A stretch of DNA of 64,000 nucleotides from Solirubrobacterales bacterium. GTDB taxonomy: Bacteria; Actinomycetota; Thermoleophilia; Solirubrobacterales; 70-9. The notes beneath the pieces were generated by a model, which worked only from the letters and a program-made list of their open reading frames with translations, made no database searches and was not told where the DNA came from. The position numbers were made by a program, and so were the translations under genes. Below are positions 44,748-51,079 of this stretch, piece after piece. Within the stretch, counting starts at the first letter, position 1. Each line of letters starts with the position of its first letter. The stretch is from NCBI GenBank assembly GCA_016712175.1, contig JADJRQ010000002.1, positions 310,001 through 374,000 of the forward strand, given 5' to 3'.

Positions 44748-45067
44748 CGCAGTTTCAGCTTTTGGCCGGCAATCAGCGCCTGAGGATCAAGGTCGGGATT
44801 CAGCCTCTGGATCACTGTGACCTCCACTCCGGTCTCTACAGCGATGCCCGTGAGGGTATCCCCGTTCTGTATTACATAAATCTTGGACTTCGACTTCGGC
44901 TTTGCCTTCTTGTCGGCGCCCTGCTTCTTGCCCGCCTGGTTCGCCTTGTCCTTGCCGCTGTTGTCGTCGGTTCCAGTCGAATTTGAAAGCACGACGAAGA
45001 CGAGCGCGATCGCGCCCAGGAGGGCGACGGCGGCGAGGATTCGGGCTATCGGAGAGGTTTTGGTCAT
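44744..45067 (-). CDS. Membrane-anchored LysM-domain protein
   Basis: 107 aa from the ATG at 45067; the longer open frame runs through pyrF and is rejected. One N-terminal helix (residues 9-27), a Lys-rich linker of about 30 residues, then a single LysM domain (IYVIQNGDTLTGIAVETGV to LIAGQKLKL). LysM binds peptidoglycan glycan chains. Overlaps the start of the D,D-carboxypeptidase gene by 4 nt, so the two are probably made together. Confidence 0.85.
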   Translation of the reverse strand: MTKTSPIARILAAVALLGAIALVFVVLSNSTGTDDNSGKDKANQAGKKQGADKKAKPKSKSKIYVIQNGDTLTGIAVETGVEVTVIQRLNPDLDPQALIAGQKLKLR

Positions 45068-45152
45068 ACGGTGCGGTGGACTTCGTCGGGACTGCGCAAC
45101 TGTATATCGGGAACGGCGGGAACCCGGTGCCGCCCGGAGGCGCCGGGACGGA

Positions 45153-46037
45153 TCAACCGGAGACTTCCCAGACCGCCTGGCGCAGATCCTCTGCAGCCTG
45201 CCCGGGATCGTCAGCACCGCTGATCGAGCGCGAGGCCGCGATCATCGCGGCGGCGCGGCCGGGCCTGAAGGCGGCTCCGAGGTCCTCGGGGCGGCCACCC
45301 TGCGCGCCAACCCCGGGAATCAGGAATATGGCCCGGGGCATCAGTTCACGCAGGCGGGCGATGTGTTCCGGCGCGGTCGCGCCGACCACCGCCCCCATGC
45401 CACTCAGACGGCTGTCGGCACCGGCAAGCCGGTCACTGAAACCGGCAACCAGTCCAGCGAGCCGTTCGTGGACCGGGCCCTCAGAGGTTTCGAGATCCTG
45501 GACGTCGGCGGCGCCGCGATTGCTGGTACGAACCAGCGCGAAGACTCCAGAGCCGGTCGCTTCAGCGGCGGCAACGAGCGGTTCGAGTGCGTCGGCACCC
45601 AGGAGTGGATTCGCGGTGAAGGCGTCCGCATCGAGTCCACTGACGGCACCGAAGGCAGTCTGGGTCTCGCCGACCATTGCCTGGCCATAGGCCTTAGCGG
45701 TTACCGGGACGTCACCACGCTTGCCATCAGCGACTACCAGCAGGCCGGCGCCACGAGCCGCCTCGCAGACCTCGTCGAGTGCCTTCCAGCCAGGCCAGCC
45801 CAGGCGTTCAAAACACGCCAGTTGCGGCTTCACAGCGATACAAGCTGCTCCGGCGGCTTCGATGATGCGCCGGCAATCATGCGATACGGCTTCTGCCGCT
45901 TTCTCTGCTGTCGACCCGGAAGTGACCGAGTTGACGGCGGCATCGCCGAGACGAGCAGGATCTGGATCCAGCCCAAGGCAGATCTGGCTGCGACGCTCAT
46001 CCACGAGCGCCGCAGCCTGATCAATGAAGAGGCTCAG
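45153..46037 (-). CDS. pyrF: Orotidine 5'-phosphate decarboxylase, type 2
   Basis: 294 aa. QICLGLDPDPARL is the N-terminal strand and VADGKRGDVPVTAKAY carries the catalytic Asp-Lys-Asp array; DAFTANPLLG and FLIPGVGAQGG bind phosphate. The length and motif spacing match the longer actinobacterial form. Last step of UMP synthesis. The start is uncertain: the open frame extends into the HU gene, and I place the start at a CTG at 46037 overlapping the HU stop. Confidence 0.9.
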   Translation of the reverse strand: MSLFIDQAAALVDERRSQICLGLDPDPARLGDAAVNSVTSGSTAEKAAEAVSHDCRRIIEAAGAACIAVKPQLACFERLGWPGWKALDEVCEAARGAGLLVVADGKRGDVPVTAKAYGQAMVGETQTAFGAVSGLDADAFTANPLLGADALEPLVAAAEATGSGVFALVRTSNRGAADVQDLETSEGPVHERLAGLVAGFSDRLAGADSRLSGMGAVVGATAPEHIARLRELMPRAIFLIPGVGAQGGRPEDLGAAFRPGRAAAMIAASRSISGADDPGQAAEDLRQAVWEVSG

Positions 46038-46311
46038 CCCTTGACCTGCTTCTTCAGCGCGGAACCGGCCGAGAACGCGGCACCTTGCCACCGGCAATGG
46101 TGATGCGCTCGCCCGTACGGGGATTGACGCCTTGGCGCTCACTACGCATGGCGACGTGGAACTTGCCGAAGCCGGTGAAGTTCACCTCGCCGCCACCGGT
46201 GAGGGTGTCGGTGATTGCTTCGAGAACTGCGTCAACTGCGTCGGCGGCGGCCTTCTTGCTGCCGATTCGCTCGTCTTCAGAAACCTTTTCTAGGAATTCA
46301 GCTTTGGTCAC
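46034..46311 (-). CDS. HU-family DNA-binding protein (one-base deletion)
   Basis: 92 aa after correction. GTG start behind GAGGAGG. MTKAEFLEKVSE, the NFTGFGKFHV beta arm and RTGERITIAGGKVPR are classic HU. Near 46073 a base is missing (CCGCGTTCTC instead of CCGCGCTTCTC); restored, the end reads FSAGSALKKQVKG. HU dimers bend and compact DNA. No extended Lys-rich tail like that of mycobacterial HupB. Confidence 0.93.
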
Positions 46312-46422
46312 GTGGTAATCCTCCTCAAGGATTTAGGGAATGGCGGTACCGTAACACCGCATTCGGACGCCGTTTTTCCCGCATTGCTGCTAACTCCTCC
46401 GAGCCGCACCAAGGGAGGTGTC

Positions 46423-46626
46423 TCAGGTCAGGTCGATCAGGGCTCTTGCCGCGGCGTCGATCCGCTCGGCCTCGGCGGTTCCAGGACCCACCTCGAGCGC
46501 ATCTCCGCTCTGGAACTGGATTCTGATGAATGAACGCCGGTTGTGGCGCCGGCGGCGCACGAACGCAGCCGCTTCATCCGTATAGGAAGTGACCTTGTCG
46601 ATCAGAACCCGGTGCGGCTTAAGCAT
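46423..46626 (-). CDS. Small basic protein coupled to the roadblock-like gene
   Basis: 67 aa with a basic middle (FVRRRRHNRRSFIRIQF) followed by SGDALEVGPGTAEAERI. Its start overlaps the end of the upstream gene by 8 nt, so translation is probably coupled. No family recognised; the strand-rich pattern might be a small beta domain that pairs with the partner protein. Confidence 0.55.
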   Translation of the reverse strand: MLKPHRVLIDKVTSYTDEAAAFVRRRRHNRRSFIRIQFQSGDALEVGPGTAEAERIDAAARALIDLT

Positions 46627-47005
46627 GGGTGACCCCTACCTTCAGGTCTCGCAGAGCCATCCGCATGTCGAAGCTGGTGAGCGATGCAAGGACGAAGCGC
46701 CCGGTCACGGCAATCAGGCTCAGGCCGTCCTGCCTAACGACGAAGATTTCGGCGGTCTCGGTGGCCAGATGAGCACTGTCCACCGGGCGCTCGCGGACCG
46801 AATCAACTGACTCAAGAACCTCTTTCGCCGCAGTCAGCCAGTCAACACCGGATCTGGTCGATGCGAGGGCCCTGCCGTCAGCCCCCAGAATCGCTGCCGC
46901 CCGGAGTTCGGGCTCGAGTTCAGCCAGATTGTCGAGCACCCGCTCGGCGATATCCGCCTGCGAGACTGCGCCCGGCTCAGGAGTCTGTTCGGTGTTATCC
47001 GCCAC
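46619..47005 (-). CDS. Roadblock/LC7-like domain protein
   Basis: 128 aa from a GTG at 47005. Residues 20-120 (ERVLDNLAELEPELRAAAILGADGR, IFVVRQDGLSLIAVTGRFVL) fit a roadblock fold: helix, two strands, helix, three strands. Such proteins bind small GTPases or act as dimeric scaffolds. No MglA-like GTPase is visible in the window. The following 67-aa gene overlaps it and could be its partner. Confidence 0.55.
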   Translation of the reverse strand: MADNTEQTPEPGAVSQADIAERVLDNLAELEPELRAAAILGADGRALASTRSGVDWLTAAKEVLESVDSVRERPVDSAHLATETAEIFVVRQDGLSLIAVTGRFVLASLTSFDMRMALRDLKVGVTHA

Positions 47006-47025
47006 GGTGTAGCAACATATCGGGC

Positions 47026-47184
47026 ATGTCCCTTGCCCGAGTCTCCTGGTTGATCGTGGTCGCGCTTTGTGCGATCGCGTCGATGGGCTCATTCATCACC
47101 GGCTACGCCGGCTATGGCGCGGTCGTAGCTGCCGTCGGTTTGGCGGCCGCGGTCAACCTCTGGCCGACCTCCAGCCCGGAGTAG
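47026..47184 (+). CDS. Small two-helix membrane protein
   Basis: 52 aa: SWLIVVALCAIASMGSFI and GAVVAAVGLAAAVNLW form two hydrophobic helices. Codon use is normal for the contig. It begins only 20 nt from the divergent roadblock-like gene, and ends 2 nt before the stop of convergent rdgB, so it fills the gap exactly; this makes it plausible but unproven. Confidence 0.5.
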   Translation: MSLARVSWLIVVALCAIASMGSFITGYAGYGAVVAAVGLAAAVNLWPTSSPE

Positions 47185-47186
47185 AG

Positions 47187-47771
47187 CTAGAGGTATGGCT
47201 GGAGCCCGAGGTGCCGGGCCAGGTCACGCACGGCCTTGCCCCGGTGGCTGATCGCATGTTTTTCGTCCGAAGTGATTTCCGCCATGGTGCGTTCGTCGGC
47301 CGGCCCGGTCTCGTCCGGGATGAAGGCCGGGTCGTAACCAAAACCACCGGTACCTCGGATGTCCTGAACAAGACGGCCGGCACAGGTTCCTTCGAAGAGA
47401 TGCTCCTCACCGGCGTCGTCGATGTAGGCGATGGCACATACATAACGCGCCCCGGGATCCCCACCGTTGGCGGCAAGCTCACCCAGGACCTTCGCGAGAT
47501 TGTCACCGTCAGTGGCGTCCTCACCGGCGTAGCGCGCCGACCGGACCCCGGGCCTCCCGTCCAGCGAATCGACCTCAATCCCGGAATCGTCAGCGATCAC
47601 GGCCTGCCCGGTCGCCTCACGAGCCGACCTCGCTTTGATCAGGGCGTTGCCCGCGAAAGTCTCAGCGTCCTCGGGCGGCGACTCGACATCATCCGGAAGC
47701 AGCTCAAGGTCGAAGCCGAGGATCTGCTCGACCTCGGCCACCTTGTGCGCATTCCGGCTGGCGAAGATCAA
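47187..47771 (-). CDS. rdgB: Non-canonical purine NTP pyrophosphatase (RdgB/HAM1)
   Basis: 194 aa. FASRNAHKVAEVEQIL at the N-terminus, ETFAGNALIKAR, VIADDSGIEVDSLDGRPGVRSARYAG and GFGYDPAFIPDE plus the C-terminal SHRGKAVRDL are the full set of HAM1 motifs. It removes dITP, ITP and XTP from the nucleotide pool. Overlaps rph by 4 nt, a common actinobacterial pairing. Confidence 0.95.
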   Translation of the reverse strand: MIFASRNAHKVAEVEQILGFDLELLPDDVESPPEDAETFAGNALIKARSAREATGQAVIADDSGIEVDSLDGRPGVRSARYAGEDATDGDNLAKVLGELAANGGDPGARYVCAIAYIDDAGEEHLFEGTCAGRLVQDIRGTGGFGYDPAFIPDETGPADERTMAEITSDEKHAISHRGKAVRDLARHLGLQPYL

Positions 47772-48502
47772 GAACCGATAGCCGCCAATTGTGCCACGCG
47801 AAGTTCATCGATTCCGGTTTCAGCCAGGCCCAGCAATTCGTCGAGGGAGGTGCGGGAGAGCGGCGTCCGTTCGGCCGTCGCCTGAACTTCGACCAGACCG
47901 CGGTCTCCGGTCATGACGACGTTGGCGTCGACTTCGGCGGTCGAGTCCTCGGGATAGTCGAGGTCACACAGGGCACGTCCGTCAACCATGCCGACACTGA
48001 CCGCGGCGACAGTTGTTGTCAGAGGGTGCTTTTCGATTTCGCCGCTCTCGACCAGGGCTGCGAGCGCGAGGTGCAGGGCTACGTATCCGCCGGTGATTGA
48101 AGCGCAGCGGGTGCCACCGTCGGCTTCGAGCACGTCGCAGTCGACGTAGACGCTGCGCTCGCCCAGAGCCTTGAAGTCGACGCCGACCCGGAGAGACCGG
48201 CCGATCAGCCGCTGGATCTCGACCCCCCGGCCGTCCTGCTTGCCTTTGCTGATGTCACGGGCCTTGCGGTCGCCGGTCGATGCGGGCAGCATCGAATACT
48301 CGGCGGTGACCCAGCCCTCGCCGTTCCCCACCATCCATTTCGGAACTCTGGTGGAAACCGAGGCCGTGCAGATGACCCTCGTTCCACCCACGGAGATCAG
48401 GGCCGAACCATCGGCACTGGAGACGAATCCGGGTTCGATCGTCACCGGCCTGAGGTCGGCGGGGCCACGGTCAAAGCTTCCGGTCAGGCTTTCTGGAGTC
48501 AT
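47768..48502 (-). CDS. rph: Ribonuclease PH
   Basis: 244 aa from the ATG at 48502. Phosphorolytic 3'-5' exonuclease that trims tRNA 3' ends. RPVTIEPGF, VICTASVSTRVPKW, WVTAEYSMLPASTGDRKARD and CDVLEADGGTRCASITG plus LCDLDYPEDSTAEVDANVVMT (active site) are intact. The in-frame upstream extension to 48700 lies over a divergent gene and is excluded. Confidence 0.96.
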   Translation of the reverse strand: MTPESLTGSFDRGPADLRPVTIEPGFVSSADGSALISVGGTRVICTASVSTRVPKWMVGNGEGWVTAEYSMLPASTGDRKARDISKGKQDGRGVEIQRLIGRSLRVGVDFKALGERSVYVDCDVLEADGGTRCASITGGYVALHLALAALVESGEIEKHPLTTTVAAVSVGMVDGRALCDLDYPEDSTAEVDANVVMTGDRGLVEVQATAERTPLSRTSLDELLGLAETGIDELRVAQLAAIGS

Positions 48503-48504
48503 TG

Positions 48505-49296
48505 ATGCCAGTCTTGCGGAATGCGCCGTCAAGTCCCGGCGGATACCCCTGGGCCCGCCCACTCGGTTCGTTTGTCCTGACCGAAGGCGAAGGCGAGCTC
48601 CTGGCTGGGATGGACCAAGAGGAGCAGCACCAGGTAATCGACCGGTTCTCTTCGTCCGGGTCCGAACGCTCCCCCATCCTCGCGATCGGTGCGAACGCAT
48701 CGCCCGACGGCCTCTGGATCAAGTTCGGACACTTCCCGGATGCCGAAGACCGCACCCTGCTGGCGCTGACCGGCCACCTCCACGATTTCGATATCGCGGC
48801 CACGGCCGAGCTTGCCCCGTATGGCGCGCTGCCGGCCACCCTCGTGCCCAGCCCGGGAACAGCGGTCGAGGCGGCCACCCTGTGGGTGACCGACAACCAG
48901 CTCACCCAACTTGCCTGGGCGGAGATCCCCTATTTCCTCGGCAGGATAAGAACCCGATTTTTGGTCGAGGCCCCTCTGGCCGAACATGGAATCGCCGACG
49001 CTGATGAGTTGCTGGCCTTCGTTTCGAGGATCGGGGCGTTCTGTCCCGGAGGGGACCCGCTCGCCCTGGCCGCGATCCCTGCAGTCAACCGGCAGGCAGA
49101 AGCAATGCCCCAGGTCGAGTTGCTGGACCTGGTCTCGACGATGACCTTCGGCGAAGGCCATACGGCCGAGACGCTGCTCAGGGGTCTTTTCGAGGATCCG
49201 GCGGAAACCCAGCCTCCGGTCAGCAAAATGCTCGACGCCCACGCGATCCACTTCGACTCCGAGCAGTGGACGCCGTTCGGAGCCGAAGAGCTATGA
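48505..49296 (+). CDS. Hypothetical protein, possibly gamma-glutamylcyclotransferase-like
   Basis: 263 aa. The segment ILAIGANASPDGLWIKF (about residues 58-74) followed by YGALPATLVPSPGTAV and ATLWVTDNQLTQL is reminiscent of the YGSN substrate loop and strands of the GGCT fold, but the match is weak and the acidic catalytic residue is not certain. No signal peptide or membrane segment. Its start is only 2 nt from the divergent rph start, so each promoter must lie inside the other gene. Confidence 0.5.
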   Translation: MPVLRNAPSSPGGYPWARPLGSFVLTEGEGELLAGMDQEEQHQVIDRFSSSGSERSPILAIGANASPDGLWIKFGHFPDAEDRTLLALTGHLHDFDIAATAELAPYGALPATLVPSPGTAVEAATLWVTDNQLTQLAWAEIPYFLGRIRTRFLVEAPLAEHGIADADELLAFVSRIGAFCPGGDPLALAAIPAVNRQAEAMPQVELLDLVSTMTFGEGHTAETLLRGLFEDPAETQPPVSKMLDAHAIHFDSEQWTPFGAEEL

Positions 49297-49335
49297 GGTG
49301 GCCGCACCGCCGCAAGACGGTGCGGCCTCCCACGA

Positions 49336-49584
49336 TTACCTGAAGGCGATCTTGTCGACCGCTGACTGGATCTTGTCCACGATCAGCTCGGCCAGTTCGG
49401 TGCCCTGTCTTCCGCTGAAACCCTTCATGGCCGCAACCATGCCGACCATCAGCAGCGAGACGAGAAGGATCAGGCCGACATACTCGACCGTTCCCTGACC
49501 GCTTTGTTCACCGAGTGCGCGCCGGACCTGTGCCCCTCGGTAGACCCCGACCGCATGCGCGTGCCCCATCACTTCGTAAACCAT
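49336..49584 (-). CDS. Flp/type IVb pilin-like protein
   Basis: 82 aa from the ATG at 49584, preceded by a perfect AAGGAGG 6 nt upstream. After a polar leader, SGQGTVEYVGLILLVSLLMVG has the Gly cleavage site, the conserved Glu-Tyr and the hydrophobic stalk helix of Flp prepilins. The leader of about 38 residues is longer than usual. No Tad secretion genes are visible nearby, so it must rely on machinery coded elsewhere or act alone. Confidence 0.75.
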   Translation of the reverse strand: MVYEVMGHAHAVGVYRGAQVRRALGEQSGQGTVEYVGLILLVSLLMVGMVAAMKGFSGRQGTELAELIVDKIQSAVDKIAFR

Positions 49585-49763
49585 GTGATTCCTCCTTCGA
49601 TTGGTGTGGACCAATCCTCAGGCGAACCCGATCAACGCGAATGCGCAGAGAGCAACAATTCTGAAACGCGGTTGGCTGCATTGGTAGCCAAAACTGGCAC
49701 AAGGAGAACAGGCTCCTAGTGTCTTGCCATCGCACGAGCCAGCCCAGGAGTTCCGGGGGCCGC
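49585..49763. other. Upstream region of the pilin gene
   Basis: About 180 bp between the pilin start and the palindromic repeat. It contains small inverted repeats (TTGGCT with AGCCAA near 49671-49690), and presumably the pilin promoter on the minus strand. I see no gene. Confidence 0.45.
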
Positions 49764-49807
49764 GAGATCCCGAAAGTCAATGATAACGACTGACTTTCGT
49801 GGTCTCG
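49764..49807 (+). repeat. 44-bp palindromic repeat, copy 2
   Basis: GAGATCCCGAAAGTCA and TGACTTTCGTGGTCTC around the centre ATGATAACGAC match 39361-39404 except at a few positions. Sequence after it (CCAGTCTAGGC versus CCAATCAAGGC) is also related between the two loci. Confidence 0.8.
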
Positions 49808-49826
49808 AAGCCAGTCTAGGCACGGC

Positions 49827-49869
49827 GAGATCCCGGAACCCGTGGACTATCCACGGTTTCAGGGATCTC
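49827..49869. repeat. Second hairpin with GAGATCCC ends
   Basis: GAGATCCC pairs with GGGATCTC and, inside, CCGTGGA pairs with TCCACGG around a CTA loop. The ends resemble those of the adjacent palindromic repeat, but the core differs, as if two related elements stand side by side. Confidence 0.65.
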
Positions 49870-49886
49870 GACGCCTCCATCCCTAT

Positions 49887-50075
49887 GGGCTTTAAGCACT
49901 CAGTCTTTCTGGGGCCCCGCAAGTGGTGCACTGGGGACATCCTGAGCCGCGGCTGGCAAGGAGTAAAGGCCGGGAATATCCGCGATCGTACCCACGTACT
50001 TGAGCTGATATTCCCGGCCGTCGACGAAGCCAGGCGAGCTCAGGTCGTTCCCGGGCGCCACTTCACCGGGATAAC
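49887..50075 (+). repeat. Dispersed structured intergenic element, copy 3
   Basis: Contains GGGCTTTAAGC, GCAAGTGGTGCAC, CCGCGGCTGGC, GGAGTAAAGG, GTCGACGAAGCC and CAGGTCGTTCCCGGG. The central hairpin is a perfect 13-bp stem (49968-49980 with 50007-50019) around a 26-nt loop that is identical in copy 1. It ends about 9 nt before the glycosyltransferase start codon, so here it could be part of a 5' leader. Confidence 0.78.
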
Positions 50076-50083
50076 CTCCCCCG

Positions 50084-51079
50084 ATGCGTGTACTTGTGGT
50101 CATGAACTTCGGTGCCGACGAAGCCACGCCCCAACGCGGCCGCTGGGTGGTCGATCAGGTTGAAGCGCTGCGAGAGCTGGGCATCGAAACCGAGCTGTTC
50201 ACTTTCCAGCCGGGCAAGTCCAACTACCTTCCGGCGACCCGAAAGATCCGCCAGATCCTCCGGGAGCGCGATTTCGACCTCGTCCACGCGCACTACGGAC
50301 TCGCCGGCTGGTGCGCAAGGCTCGCCGGCGCGAAGCCGCTGATCGTCACCTTCCACGGGACCGACGTGCGCCATCGGGTGGTCGGTCCAATGTCGCGGGG
50401 GCTGACCCGGAAGATAGATCTGATCGCCGGGGCCTCGAAGGCTCTGTTCGAAACCGAAGCCGGCCGGCCCGGACTGCCCCTGGCAGAAGGACGAAACGCG
50501 GTCCTGCCTTGCGGGACCGACCTCTCGCGCTTCGCCCCGGCCGACCGCCGGCAAGCGAAAGCCGACCTCGGACTCGACCCAGGCAACAGGTACCTGTTCT
50601 TCCCGGCCGACCCGACCCGCCCGGAGAAACGGTTCGACAAGGCCAGCGAACTCGCTGAAGCATGCGACGCCGAACTGCTTACGGGCGGGGGCATCCCGCC
50701 GGACGAAATGTCCCGGTGGATCAACGCGTCGCATGCGGTTCTCGTCACATCCGACTACGAAGGATTCGGCCTGGCTTGCCTCGAGAGCCTCGCCTGCGAT
50801 GTGCCAGTTCTGTCAACTCCTGTCGGAATCGCCCCGCACGCGCTGCGCAATGTCGCCAACACTCTCTGCACCGATTTCGACCTGCCCGCCTGGTCGGCCT
50901 TCGCTCGCCGGCTGCTCGCCCAGCCCGACCCGAGAGCCCCCGGAAGGCCGGTTTCCGAAGCATTCTCAGCCGGTCGAATGGCCGAACGGGTGGTCTTCGC
51001 CTACGAAGAAATTCTGGCCCGCCGGGTGAGGAAGCCTGTCTCGCGGGCCAAGTTCGGTAATGATGGGGGCGGACGATGA
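50084..51079 (+). CDS. GT4-family glycosyltransferase
   Basis: 331 aa, GT-B fold, short for the family. The N-terminal MRVLVVMNFGADEATPQRGR and VHAHYGLAGW lead to VTFHGTDVR; the C-terminal half has FPADPTRPEKRFDKA in the place of the usual donor-binding Arg-Lys and VLVTSDYEGFGLACLESLACD with the E-x7-E pattern. Acceptor unknown. Next gene overlaps by 4 nt. Confidence 0.85.
   Translation: MRVLVVMNFGADEATPQRGRWVVDQVEALRELGIETELFTFQPGKSNYLPATRKIRQILRERDFDLVHAHYGLAGWCARLAGAKPLIVTFHGTDVRHRVVGPMSRGLTRKIDLIAGASKALFETEAGRPGLPLAEGRNAVLPCGTDLSRFAPADRRQAKADLGLDPGNRYLFFPADPTRPEKRFDKASELAEACDAELLTGGGIPPDEMSRWINASHAVLVTSDYEGFGLACLESLACDVPVLSTPVGIAPHALRNVANTLCTDFDLPAWSAFARRLLAQPDPRAPGRPVSEAFSAGRMAERVVFAYEEILARRVRKPVSRAKFGNDGGGR

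Noticed and set aside
44744..45217. Longer LysM protein starting at 45217
   Set aside because: The extra part overlaps the pyrF C-terminus; the hydrophobic anchor begins shortly after the ATG at 45067, which is the sensible start.
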